This document shows positions 26,183-34,354 of a stretch of DNA of 64,000 nt, one piece after another. The notes under the pieces were generated by a model. That model did not search any database, had not been told where the DNA came from, and worked only from the letters and a program-made list of their open reading frames with translations. The translations under genes and the position numbers were made by a program. The DNA is from Rhodothermales bacterium (lineage in GTDB: Bacteria; Bacteroidota; Rhodothermia; Rhodothermales; Bin80): the NCBI GenBank assembly GCA_028278205.1, contig JANQES010000110.1, positions 124,001 through 188,000 on the forward strand. The letters run 5' to 3'. How positions within the stretch are numbered: the stretch's first letter is position 1; each line of letters begins with the position of its first letter.

Positions 26183-26456
26183 GCGTACAATCGGGCCTGG
26201 ACTATCCTCAAGGTTATAGGATGTGCCTTACTACGAAGCGCGGGCAGAACTTGTTCACGTACGTACGCGACTGCCCTGCGTTACAGGAAAGGCTGCTACC
26301 AACTCTGAAAAATCCGCCCGTCCCTGAAAAAAATCAGAAGCTGTTGAGGGGATCGGATCTTTGTTTCCGCTAAACACAATGAAGGGGGCAGAGATCAACG
26401 CCCCCCTTCCTACCCACAAACCCGGACCCGACCACTCAACTTGAAAGGTGATGCTG

Positions 26457-26678
26457 ATGAAAGCCAAAGCGATTTTTCTCTCGTTAGCCGTCCTGGCGCC
26501 GCTGCATGTGGCGCGTGCCGCGATGCGGTTGTCTGTCTCGATGCTCAACAGCCGAGACCAGCTTGAGGAAAAGTTGAATGCAGGCGCGCTTGCAACAGAT
26601 CAAACGGGCGTTGGAGCAGATGACCACACCCCACTGGCCATTCCCTATTCGCCATTCCCCATTGGCCATTCGCTCTAA
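26457..26678 (+). CDS. Short exported peptide or remnant of a frameshifted gene
   Basis: 73 residues. ATG 26457 is preceded by AAAGGTGAT at good spacing, and the start is a signal peptide (AIFLSLAVLAPLHVARAA). After RDQLEEKLN the coding character fades, while the next frame reads MQARLQQIKRALEQMTTP, so a single-base frameshift in a coiled-coil protein is plausible. The tail is encoded by a heptamer array. Confidence 0.3.
   Translation: MKAKAIFLSLAVLAPLHVARAAMRLSVSMLNSRDQLEEKLNAGALATDQTGVGADDHTPLAIPYSPFPIGHSL
26636..26670. repeat. Heptamer array, five units (GGCCATT family)
   Basis: Five in-phase 7-base words ending in CATT or TATT: GGCCATT, CCCTATT, CGCCATT, CCCCATT and GGCCATT again. No opposing arm is seen. 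Confidence 0.65.
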
Positions 26679-26796
26679 AAAGAAGATCGCGTAAACAACG
26701 AAAAATGGTGTTTTAACCGGGAAATATAGTCCACAAATCCATCTATCTTTAAGGGATAGAAAAGCCCCCATGGTCTTTAACAAAACGGTGAGCGTC

Positions 26797-28701
26797 ATGA
26801 AAAAGAGCTGCTGCTTTTTCCTCTTCGTTTTTGCCATCGGGGCTGTGCTCGTTCAGCCGATTTCTGCCCAGGAGAACGTGCTGGAGGCGCTTGAAGAGAT
26901 CGCCGTCATCGACCAGAAAGTCATGGTGCCGATGCGCGACGGTGTTCGCCTGGCGACGGACATTTATCGGCCCAAGACGGATGAGCCGGTGCCCATCATC
27001 TTTTCGCGGACGCCCTACAACTTCAACGCCTGGCGCGACGGCGAGATGAGCACGCGCGCGTATCGCTCGGCGCTCGAAGCCGTCAAACGCGGTTATGCTT
27101 ACGTCGTGCAGAACGAACGCGGGCGGTACTTCTCGGAGGGCGAGTGGGATATCCTCGGCACGCCGCTGACCGACGGCTACGACGCCTTCACCTGGATGGC
27201 CGAACAGCCGTGGTCTAACGGCAAGGTGGGCACACTGGGATGTTCTTCGACGGCGGAGTGGCAGATGGCCGTGGCGTCGCTCGATCATCCCGCCCTGGGA
27301 GCGCTCGTGCCGATGGGCTTCGGCGCAGGCGTCGGGCGCATCGGCGAGTGGTATGAGCAGGGCAACTGGTACCGGGGCGGCGCGCAGCAGATGCTCTTCA
27401 CCTCGTGGCTCTACGGCGTCCAGAACGACGTCTCCCGGCCCATGCTCGATCCCAACATCTCGCAGGAGGATCGCATCCGCATCAGCCGCTCGTTCGACTT
27501 TGCGCCGGAGCGGCCTCGGGTCAACTGGACGGAGGCGTTCTGGCATCTGCCCGTCCAGGACATCATCAAAAATGTCGAGGGGCCGAAGGGGATTTACGAG
27601 AAGATGATCCGCCGCACACCCAACTCTCCGGCGTGGTACGAAGGCGGTCTTTATCACGACGACATGCCGTTCGGGGCGCCCAGCATGTGGTTCATGTCGT
27701 GGTACGACGTCTCGACCGGGCCGAACCTCGCGCTGTTCAACCACGTCCGCGAGAACGCCACGGATCCGGAGGTTGCCAATAACCAGTTTGCCGTCATCGC
27801 ACCGACGACGCATTGCGGCTTCCGGCGGGCTACCGAAGAGACCATCGTCGGCGAGCGCAACGTCGGCGATGCGCGGCTCGACTACGACGCGCTCGTCTAC
27901 GGCTGGTTCGATTACTGGCTCAAGGGCGAAGACAACGGCATCCTCGAAGAGATGCCGAAGGTGCAGTATTACACGATGGGCCTGGGCAAGTGGCAGTCGT
28001 CGGATACCTGGCCGCCGGAGGGCGCCGAGATGACGACCTATTACCTGACCAGCGGCGGCCACGCCAACAGCCTCTTCGGCGATGGCAAGCTCACTACGAC
28101 CCCGCCCGGCCCAGACACCCCGCCCGACAACTTCACCTACGATCCGGCCAACCCGGTGACCTCCTACGGCGGCAACGTCTGCTGCACCGGCGGCGCCATC
28201 CAGGGCGGCGCCTTCGACCAGCGGAAGATGGAAACGCGGCACGACATCCTCGTCTACACCTCCGAGCCGCTCGAAGAGGGCATCGAAGTCAGCGGCACCA
28301 TCGAGATCACCCTCTTCGTCTCGACCGACGTCAAAGACACCGACTTCACGGTGAAGCTGCTCGATGTGTATCCCGACGGACGGGCCTATAATCTCGACGA
28401 GACGATCCAGCGGGCGCGGTATCGCGAGGGCTACGACAAGGAGGTTTTCATGGAAGAAGGGAAGGTCTACGAGATTCCCGTCAGCCCGATGTCTACGAGC
28501 AACTATTTTGCGCCGGGGCATCGCATCCGGATCGAGGTGTCGAGCAGCAACTTTCCCCGGTTCACGCGCAACTTGAACACGGGTGGCAACAACTACGACG
28601 AGACCGAAGGCATCGTCGCGCGCCAGACGGTGCATCACACGGCGGCCTATCCGTCGCAGATCCGCCTGCCGGTCGTCAAGCGGGCGAGCGGGACGCGGTG
28701 A
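26797..28701 (+). CDS. CocE/NonD-family (peptidase S15-like) secreted hydrolase
   Basis: 634 residues from the ATG at 26797 (GGTGAG upstream), which starts a signal peptide (CCFFLFVFAIGAVLVQPISA). N-terminal alpha/beta-hydrolase with VMVPMRDGVRLATDIYRP, RGRYFSEGEWD, and nucleophile region GTLGCSSTAEW (Ser150). The catalytic Asp/His follow later (ITGS-type region replaced; THCGF near residue 347). The C-terminal half is the jelly-roll X-Pro dipeptidyl-peptidase domain (HRIRIEVSSSNFPRFTRN). Such enzymes cleave acyl esters, glutaryl amides or X-Pro peptides outside the cytoplasm. Substrate unknown. Confidence 0.9.
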   Translation: MKKSCCFFLFVFAIGAVLVQPISAQENVLEALEEIAVIDQKVMVPMRDGVRLATDIYRPKTDEPVPIIFSRTPYNFNAWRDGEMSTRAYRSALEAVKRGYAYVVQNERGRYFSEGEWDILGTPLTDGYDAFTWMAEQPWSNGKVGTLGCSSTAEWQMAVASLDHPALGALVPMGFGAGVGRIGEWYEQGNWYRGGAQQMLFTSWLYGVQNDVSRPMLDPNISQEDRIRISRSFDFAPERPRVNWTEAFWHLPVQDIIKNVEGPKGIYEKMIRRTPNSPAWYEGGLYHDDMPFGAPSMWFMSWYDVSTGPNLALFNHVRENATDPEVANNQFAVIAPTTHCGFRRATEETIVGERNVGDARLDYDALVYGWFDYWLKGEDNGILEEMPKVQYYTMGLGKWQSSDTWPPEGAEMTTYYLTSGGHANSLFGDGKLTTTPPGPDTPPDNFTYDPANPVTSYGGNVCCTGGAIQGGAFDQRKMETRHDILVYTSEPLEEGIEVSGTIEITLFVSTDVKDTDFTVKLLDVYPDGRAYNLDETIQRARYREGYDKEVFMEEGKVYEIPVSPMSTSNYFAPGHRIRIEVSSSNFPRFTRNLNTGGNNYDETEGIVARQTVHHTAAYPSQIRLPVVKRASGTR

Positions 28702-28872
28702 GGGGTTTAGCAGGCGATCCTGCGTGAAAATGATGTTTTCGAGGCGGGCTCTTCGGGCGACCGAAGGCGCAGGTCATTGGTCATTACGCTCCCTCCGCCT
28801 TCCTCCCGCCTTCGCGGGAGAACCAGGGGGTCGCTGTAACTCCTGGACGTGCCCGTCCATCCCATAATTTTT

Positions 28873-29040
28873 AGCGCCGTAGGCGCGACCTGTTTGTAGC
28901 TCAAAACCTGAAAAAACAAATAGCTCCGTAGGAGCGACCTGTTCAGAGAGGATCAGGCAGTTTCTTTTGAACAGGCCGCTCCTACGGAGCTAGTCGAGAA
29001 AAGGAGCAATTTGCTACAAACAGGACGCCCCTCCGGGGCC
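28873..29040. repeat. REP-like nested hairpin (CTCCGTAGGAGC)
   Basis: Inner arms 28921-28944 and 28969-28992 match as reverse complements in 23 of 24 bases and contain the palindromic core GCTCCGTAGGAGC. Outer arms (28873-28899, 29013-29040) carry related GCGCCGTAGGCGC and CCCCTCCGGGG cores plus a shared CTGTTTGTAGC. It lies between convergent genes. The 28702-28872 flank shows only a GGTCATT word pair and GC-rich inverted bits. Confidence 0.7.
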
Positions 29041-29047
29041 AGGCAGA

Positions 29048-30250
29048 TCAACTTTCGCTATCGGGCCAATTCCCCAGCAAATCCCAGCACAACCACAGCG
29101 TACGCGGGACGTGGAAGCAGCCTTTGTAGGGGCCGCCTTTGAACCGGTGCGTCACATGGCTTTCGCGGTCGAGGTAGCCGTACCATTCGCCGTGGTCGGG
29201 GTCTACGAAGTGGTCGAAAATGTAGCGGTCTACCTGTTCGAAAGCGGCCCAGTCGGACGCCTCGCCGGTGAGGGTGTAGTCGAGCAGGTGGGCATAGAGG
29301 GCTTCGCAGTGCGGCCACCACAGCTTCATCGACCAGTCGAGGGGGAGCGGCGAGTAGCCCTCGGCGTCGAGGAAATAGTAGAGGCCCCCGTGCTCGTCGT
29401 CCCAGCCGTTGCGGTAGGACCAGCGGACCATGTCGAGGGCGAGCTGCCGCAGGTCGTCGCGCTGGAGGCGGCGTGCCCAGTGTTGCAAGAACCACCCGGC
29501 TTCGATGGCGTGACCCGGATTGAGCAGGCGCCCGGTGGAGCCGTCGAGGCGGCTGCCGTCGGGCGCGACGGTCTCGTAGACTTTTTGGGTATCGGCGTGG
29601 ACGTGCAGCTTCACGCGCTGGAAGCACTCGTCCATCTCGATCTGGTAAAGATGGTAATCTTCGCCGGCCACTTCTTCGATCAGGTTGAGCAGGATCATCG
29701 GCACGGCCAGTATCTGAGACGGGGGGACGCCTTCGAATGCCTCGCGGCCCACCTTCGTCCAATCGTAGGCCCAGGAAAAGATCTTTTCGAGGCTTTTCTC
29801 GGCTTCCCGCGATAGCCGGGCATCGTCTGTGGCGCGGGCATATTCGGCCAGGGCCATCACATAGAAGCATTCGGTGAAAATTTTACGTTGTTGATAGACC
29901 GGCTTGCCGTCGGCGGTCAGTGTGAAATAGACGCGTCCGTCCGACCTCGCGGCGTGTTTGCGGAGAAAATCGATGCCGAGGCGGGCCATCTCCAGCCATT
30001 CCGGCTTTTGCTCGACAGCCCGGTATAGTTTGCTGAACATCCAGGCTTGCCGGCCCAGGAGCCAGATGTACTTGGTGGTGTCGTAGACGGCGCCGTCGCG
30101 GTCGAGGCAGTTGAAATAGCCGCCGTGCTTGCGGTCGGGTGAGTGGCGTTCCCAGAAAGGTAGCACCCGTTCGAAGAGTTCGTGTTCGTACTTTCGGCGG
30201 TAGCGGTCGCGGGTGGCGGCATCGGCGGTGGATTCGGAAAGTTGGGGCAT
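29048..30250 (-). CDS. AGE-family epimerase (N-acylglucosamine 2-epimerase-like)
   Basis: 400 residues, the usual family length. The (alpha/alpha)6-barrel pattern is clear: HGGYFNCLDRDG, KYIWLLGRQAWMFSKLY, FTECFYVMALAEYAR, LLNPGHAIEAGWFL, GGLYYFLDAEG and KLWWPHCEALYA, with catalytic-site His and Arg residues in place (GHAIE, RQAW, WPHCEA). Family members epimerise or isomerise sugars (N-acylglucosamine, cellobiose, mannose). Cytoplasmic; no signal. Its leader is filled by a heptamer array that ends nine bases before the ATG. Confidence 0.92.
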   Translation of the reverse strand: MPQLSESTADAATRDRYRRKYEHELFERVLPFWERHSPDRKHGGYFNCLDRDGAVYDTTKYIWLLGRQAWMFSKLYRAVEQKPEWLEMARLGIDFLRKHAARSDGRVYFTLTADGKPVYQQRKIFTECFYVMALAEYARATDDARLSREAEKSLEKIFSWAYDWTKVGREAFEGVPPSQILAVPMILLNLIEEVAGEDYHLYQIEMDECFQRVKLHVHADTQKVYETVAPDGSRLDGSTGRLLNPGHAIEAGWFLQHWARRLQRDDLRQLALDMVRWSYRNGWDDEHGGLYYFLDAEGYSPLPLDWSMKLWWPHCEALYAHLLDYTLTGEASDWAAFEQVDRYIFDHFVDPDHGEWYGYLDRESHVTHRFKGGPYKGCFHVPRTLWLCWDLLGNWPDSES

Positions 30251-30258
30251 GGGGTGGG

Positions 30259-30512
30259 GGATGTTGGATGCGGGATACGGGATGCGGGATACGAGATAAA
30301 GGATGTTCGATGAGGATAGAGGTAGTCACGTTGATTGATGGGATTTTTTGAATGTCGAGTACCGAACAAGGATTTTAGAATGTCGCAGGACCTGACAAAA
30401 CACTCGACATTCGGAAATCGATATTCGGAAATCGATATTCAAAACCCTCAATCCATCAGATCAACGCTATACTATCCCGCATCCCGAATCCCATATCTCG
30501 AATCTCGCATCT
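30259..30512. repeat. 254-base nested heptamer hairpin (GGATGCG family)
   Basis: Outer left arm: eight in-phase 7-base words from 30259 (GGATGTT, GGATGCG, GGATACG and variants). Outer right arm 30474-30512: five words of the complementary set (ATCCCGC, ATCTCGA). Inside are a perfect 11-base inverted repeat (30350-30360 with 30402-30412) and a second tandem set TCGGAAA/TCGATAT (30411-30440). It fills the divergent gap between the epimerase and isomerase genes. Confidence 0.75.
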
Positions 30513-30579
30513 AAACCAAGGTGCGAATCAGCGACCAATAAGCTATCTTCTGCTCACCCCAAACTCAACCCCCACCGTT

Positions 30580-31527
30580 ATGCAACAGGGACGACGCGAT
30601 TTTCTCCGTCAATCGGCGCTCGCAGCAGCCGGCGCCCTGGGCCTCGGCCTCACGACCCCGTCTCACGCTGCCGAACCCGTCGCCGCGCCCCGACGCCCGA
30701 ACCCCATCGGCGTCTCGACCTATTCGTTCTGGCGTTTCAACGGGCCGAAAGAGAACTATTCCATCGAATCGTGCATCGATCAGGCCGCCGCAATGGGCTT
30801 CGACGGGGTCGAGATCCTGCACGTGCAGATGACCTCGGAAGAGCCCGGCTATCTCCAAAACCTGAAACGACGCGCCTTCGCCAACGGCCTCGACCTGATG
30901 GGCTTTTCGACCCATCAAGGCTTCGTCTATCCCGACAAAGAGGAGCGCCAGCGTAACATCAACCGGACGATCCACCAGATCGAACTCTGCTACGAACTCG
31001 GCATCCCCACGATGCGCCTCAACACCGGGCGCTGGGGCACTACGAAGTCGTTCGACGCCCTGATGGCCAACCGGGGCATCGAACCGGCGCTCGACGGCTA
31101 CACCGACGAGGAGGGCTTCGTCTGGGTGATCGATTCGATTGAACGATGCCTGCCCAAAGCCGAACAATGCGGCGTGGTGCTCGGCCTTGAAAATCACTGG
31201 GGCCTCGGACGCACCCCCGAAGGCGTCCTACGCATCGTCGAAGCCATCGAATCGCCCTGGCTCCAGGTGACGCTCGATACGGGCAACTTCCTCGAAGACC
31301 CCTATGACAAACTCGAAATGCTCGCCTCGCGCGCGATCCTGATGCAGGCCAAAACCTACTACGGCGGCGGCAAATGGTACACCCTCGACCTCGACTACGA
31401 CCGCATCGCCGCGATCATGCGCAAGCACAACTTCAACGGCTACGTCTCGCTCGAATTCGAAGGCAAAGAAGACGAGAAAACGGCGATTCCGAAGAGTCTG
31501 GCATTGCTGAGGAAGGCGTTTAGATAG
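30580..31527 (+). CDS. Sugar phosphate isomerase/epimerase-type TIM barrel with Tat signal
   Basis: 315 residues. A twin-arginine signal (GRRDFLRQSALAAAGALG) shows export in folded form. The remaining AP-endonuclease-2/xylose-isomerase-like TIM barrel has metal-ligand positions in FDGVEILHVQM, GVVLGLENHWGL, VTLDTGNFLEDP and GYVSLEFEGKEDE. Exported proteins of this family act as 3-keto-glycoside epimerases or lyases in some bacteria, which would fit with the GMC dehydrogenase and DUF1080 protein in this window; that is inference. Divergent from the AGE epimerase. Confidence 0.85.
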   Translation: MQQGRRDFLRQSALAAAGALGLGLTTPSHAAEPVAAPRRPNPIGVSTYSFWRFNGPKENYSIESCIDQAAAMGFDGVEILHVQMTSEEPGYLQNLKRRAFANGLDLMGFSTHQGFVYPDKEERQRNINRTIHQIELCYELGIPTMRLNTGRWGTTKSFDALMANRGIEPALDGYTDEEGFVWVIDSIERCLPKAEQCGVVLGLENHWGLGRTPEGVLRIVEAIESPWLQVTLDTGNFLEDPYDKLEMLASRAILMQAKTYYGGGKWYTLDLDYDRIAAIMRKHNFNGYVSLEFEGKEDEKTAIPKSLALLRKAFR

Positions 31528-31533
31528 GGAAAA

Positions 31534-31618
31534 GTCACTGGTCATTGGTCACTGGTGGAGGAGAAAAACACCAGTGACCAATGACAGCGAGCGCCAGCGA
31601 GCGTAATGACCAGTGACC
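31534..31618. repeat. GTCATTG/GTCACTG heptamer hairpin with an insertion in one arm
   Basis: Left arm from 31534: three words GTCACTG, GTCATTG, GTCACTG. The right arm (31569-31618) is the exact reverse complement except that about 25 bases built of AGCGAGCG words are inserted after CAATGAC, with ATGAC repeated on both sides of the insert. The inserted word matches the GAGCGAAGCGAGCC units at 13548-13615. Confidence 0.7.
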
Positions 31619-31682
31619 GACGCCAACGATCAAGCGAGGCACGACCTCAAAGAATACCCCACCGATACCACGTGGCAACCCC

Positions 31683-32654
31683 ATGAAAGCCGCCCAATAC
31701 ACCGCGCCTGGACAAATCGACTTGATTGAGGTGCCCGAGCCTGACGGCGCCGAGGGCTTGGTGCTCCTGCGGACGGACAAAGTGACCATCTGCGGCAGCG
31801 ACCTCCATTTTTTGCACGACAGCCCGGCGGAAAAGTATCCCTGGATGCCGGGGCAATCGGGGCACGAATGCATCGGCGTGGTGGAAGAGGCCAGGGGGCC
31901 GGTGTTGCCACGCGGCGGGCGGATGCTGGTGCTGCCGCCGCAGTTCGACGCGTTTATGGAATATCAGGCCGTCGAGCCGCAACATCTTATCCCGTTGCCG
32001 GAGGGCATCGAGCCGGAACACGGCCTGCTGGGGCAGCAACTGGGGACGGTGCTCTTCTGTTGCCGGAAGCTGAAGAATGTGTTGGATAAAAATGTCGTCG
32101 TGGTGGGCCAGGGGCCAGCGGGGTTGCTCTTCACGACGATGCTCTACCGGATGGGCGCGCGGCAGGTCATCGGCCTCGACCTCGTCGATCATCGGTTGGC
32201 GATAGCGCGCCGCATGGGCGCGGCGCACACGTTCAACGTCGAGCAGGTCGATGTGGTGGAGGCGGTGGAGAATCTGACGGAGGGACGCATGGCCGACGTG
32301 GTGGTAGAGGCCGTCGGCAAGGCCGAGACGATCAATCTGAGTGTCGAACTGGTGCGGGAAGGCGGCGAGATCGCAATTTTCGGGGTGCCCAAAAAAGAGA
32401 TCTTGCCGATAGCCATGGAGAAGTACCTGCGGCGCAACCTGACGATGGTCACGTCGGCGTATGCGCAGCGTGAGCCGGGCCTGTGTTCGTTTCGACTGGC
32501 GCTCGACCTCATCGCGCAGGGCCGGGTGGATCTCTCGCTGTTCATCTCGCATCGCCTGCCCTTTGATCGGATCCGCGAAGCCTTCGACCTGGCCGAGACC
32601 AAACGCGACGGGGCGGTGAAAGTGCTCCTCGATTTTGATCTTCCGGGAGGATAA
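31683..32654 (+). CDS. Zinc-type alcohol/polyol dehydrogenase (MDR superfamily)
   Basis: 323 residues. Catalytic-zinc residues in KVTICGSDLHFLHD and GQSGHECIGVV, nucleotide motif VVGQGPAGLLFTTMLYRMGA and the acidic VIGLDLVDHR. The lobe that usually binds the structural zinc with four Cys is absent, which makes the protein shorter than typical 340-350-residue members. It should oxidise a polyol or sugar with NAD(P). Spaced 155 bases from the TIM-barrel gene with a hairpin repeat between. Confidence 0.88.
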   Translation: MKAAQYTAPGQIDLIEVPEPDGAEGLVLLRTDKVTICGSDLHFLHDSPAEKYPWMPGQSGHECIGVVEEARGPVLPRGGRMLVLPPQFDAFMEYQAVEPQHLIPLPEGIEPEHGLLGQQLGTVLFCCRKLKNVLDKNVVVVGQGPAGLLFTTMLYRMGARQVIGLDLVDHRLAIARRMGAAHTFNVEQVDVVEAVENLTEGRMADVVVEAVGKAETINLSVELVREGGEIAIFGVPKKEILPIAMEKYLRRNLTMVTSAYAQREPGLCSFRLALDLIAQGRVDLSLFISHRLPFDRIREAFDLAETKRDGAVKVLLDFDLPGG

Positions 32655-32729
32655 GTGTTTGAGTGTTATGGTGTTATAGTGTTTGCGTTTGGGGAACTAA
32701 AACACCATAATACTCAAACACTATAACAC
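32655..32729. repeat. Octamer-word hairpin (GTGTTATG family), copy 1
   Basis: Left arm from 32655: GTGTTTGA, GTGTTATG, GTGTTATA, GTGTTTGC in exact 8-base phase, starting one base after the dehydrogenase stop. Right arm 32696-32729 is complementary. Sister copies at 50939-51041 and 53854-53935, also just behind stop codons. Confidence 0.75.
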
Positions 32730-32826
32730 GTCCTTACGTCGTTGCCATTTCAACCTGGAAGCATGGTGCTGAGCTATTAAGAAGCGATTCCAACAATACA
32801 TCCTCCCCGGCATCATCTTCCAGTCG

Positions 32827-33891
32827 GTGTTGATCGGCGGGGCGTATGCGACGGGGCGCGAGATCGTCGAGTACGGCGCCAAGTACGGGGCGATGGGCGT
32901 CTGGAGCATCGTGGCCATCGGCGCGGGTTTTTCGTTGATAGCGGCGCTGGCTTACGAGTTTGCGCGGATCAAACGGGTCTACGACTACAAAGGCTTTGTA
33001 AGAGGCCTCATCGGTCCGCTCTGGCCGCTCTTCGACGTGGTTTACGTCATGATGGTCATCGTCACGATAGCGGTGGTCAGCGCGGCCTCGGGGCGGGTGG
33101 TCGAAGAGGTGATCGGGTGGTCCTACTGGGTCGGTGTAGGGCTGGTGATCGTGGTCGTCGGCGCCTTGATGGCCGGCGGGCGGCATCTCATCGAACGCTT
33201 CAAGACGGTCGGCTCGGTGCTGCTTTATGGCGGATTTTTCGTTTTCGCCGCGTTGGTGTTGTCGCAGACGTGGGGCAGCGTCGAAGCCGTCTTTGCGCGG
33301 GGAGACACGAGCTACATCGAATCGGTCTCGCTCTGGCCGGTGGTCTTCACCGGCATCCTCTACGTGGGCTATAACCTGGGCGTGATGCCGTCTACGCTCT
33401 TCGTGCTCGATTATCAGACGACGCGGCGGCAGACGATCTGGGCCGGGATCATCTCCGGCGCGCTCGGCACGGCGCCGTTCATCCTCACCTACCTGGCCGT
33501 GATGGGTTCGTACCCGGACGCCGAAGTGCTCGATGCGCCGGTTCCGTGGCTGGTGATGCTGGGCAAAGCGGGCGGGCCGGTGCTCGTGGGCATCTACGCC
33601 GTAGTGATTATCTGGACGCTCATCGAGACCAGCACCGGCATGATCCACGCCGTCATTCATCGCATCGATGCCAACCTCGAAGACGTGGGGCGGGCAGCGC
33701 TGACGCCGCTTCAGGCCGGGGGGCTGACCGTCACGGTGCTCATCGTAGCGGCCATCCTCTCCCGCGTCGGCCTCATCGCGCTCGTGGCGAAAGGCTACGG
33801 CGCGATGGCGTATCTCTTCCTGGCCCTGTTCGCCCTGCCGCTCTTAACCATCGGCGTCGTGCATATCGTACGCGGATGGCGTAAGGAGTAA
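32827..33891 (+). CDS. YkvI-like membrane transporter
   Basis: 354 residues from a GTG at 32827. About ten transmembrane helices; VLIGGAYATGREIVEYGAKYG near the start is the family's first conserved block, followed by RIKRVYDYKGFVRGLIGP and YNLGVMPSTLFVLDYQTT. The family belongs to the APC-type transporters; substrate unknown. Coding similarity extends upstream of the GTG for 17 codons (KKRFQQYILPGIIFQS) to an ATT at 32776 that follows a TGA stop, so the true start is probably 32776. Ends 31 bases before a bidirectional terminator. Confidence 0.8.
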   Translation: MLIGGAYATGREIVEYGAKYGAMGVWSIVAIGAGFSLIAALAYEFARIKRVYDYKGFVRGLIGPLWPLFDVVYVMMVIVTIAVVSAASGRVVEEVIGWSYWVGVGLVIVVVGALMAGGRHLIERFKTVGSVLLYGGFFVFAALVLSQTWGSVEAVFARGDTSYIESVSLWPVVFTGILYVGYNLGVMPSTLFVLDYQTTRRQTIWAGIISGALGTAPFILTYLAVMGSYPDAEVLDAPVPWLVMLGKAGGPVLVGIYAVVIIWTLIETSTGMIHAVIHRIDANLEDVGRAALTPLQAGGLTVTVLIVAAILSRVGLIALVAKGYGAMAYLFLALFALPLLTIGVVHIVRGWRKE

Positions 33892-33921
33892 TTGCTGGAT
33901 GCTTTCGGCAGACCAAAAAGA

Positions 33922-33966
33922 AAAACGCAACCCAACGGTAAAGCCGCTTTCGTTGGATTGCGTTTT
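33922..33966. terminator. Bidirectional intrinsic terminator
   Basis: AAAACGCAACCCAACG (33922-33937) pairs with CGTTGGATTGCGTTTT (33951-33966) with one mismatch, giving a 16-bp stem with an A-tract before and a T-tract after. It serves the transporter gene on plus and the cold-shock gene on minus. Confidence 0.8.
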
Positions 33967-33992
33967 CGGTATGGGAAACTCAGAGCGGATGC

Positions 33993-34205
33993 CTATATCG
34001 GCTCGACATCCTGGGCTTGCAAGCCTTTCTGGCCCTGCGCCACGGTGAATTCAACGCGTTGGTTATCTTCGAGAGTGCGGAAGCCGGCGACTCTGATTTC
34101 GGTGTGATGGACGAAGACATCGCCCTGGCCGTTATCGCGTTGTATAAAGCCATAGCCTTTTTCGGGGTTGAACCACTTGACGGTGCCTGTTTCGCGTTCA
34201 TCCAT
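33993..34205 (-). CDS. Cold-shock protein (CspA family)
   Basis: 70 residues from the ATG at 34205, the standard size. RNP motifs GYGFIQRDNGQGDVFVHHTEI; the N-terminus ERETGTVKWFNPEK matches the family. Small single-stranded nucleic-acid-binding beta-barrel that melts mRNA structure in the cytoplasm. GAGG lies nine bases upstream of the start. The stop is followed by the bidirectional terminator at 33922-33966. Confidence 0.95.
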   Translation of the reverse strand: MDERETGTVKWFNPEKGYGFIQRDNGQGDVFVHHTEIRVAGFRTLEDNQRVEFTVAQGQKGLQAQDVEPI

Positions 34206-34354
34206 GATCGGGTGCCTCTTTGCCAATGGGGATAGGGGGTGTCCGAAATATAGGATAGTCGGGTTACAAAACCGAATTTTGAATACCTTTGCCAGGGCGT
34301 GTGGCGCTATAGGGCGCGATGCGTAGACGCTAACAGGCTCTATTGAGAAAAGCT

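Larger units (their letters stand above)
26183..26796. other. Gene-poor stretch
   Basis: About 600 bases between the RDD and CocE-type genes. Contents: a GGGGGC...GCCCCC hairpin (26384-26405), one short reading frame with a good ribosome site (26457), and a heptamer array (26636-26670). The remainder shows no supported gene. Confidence 0.4.

Noticed and set aside
26749..28638. Long minus-strand open frame opposite the CocE-type hydrolase
   Set aside because: Antisense shadow; the plus frame has signal peptide and catalytic motifs.
30259..30512. CRISPR array or tRNA cluster
   Set aside because: Period is 7 bases without spacers and no tRNA cloverleaf can be drawn.
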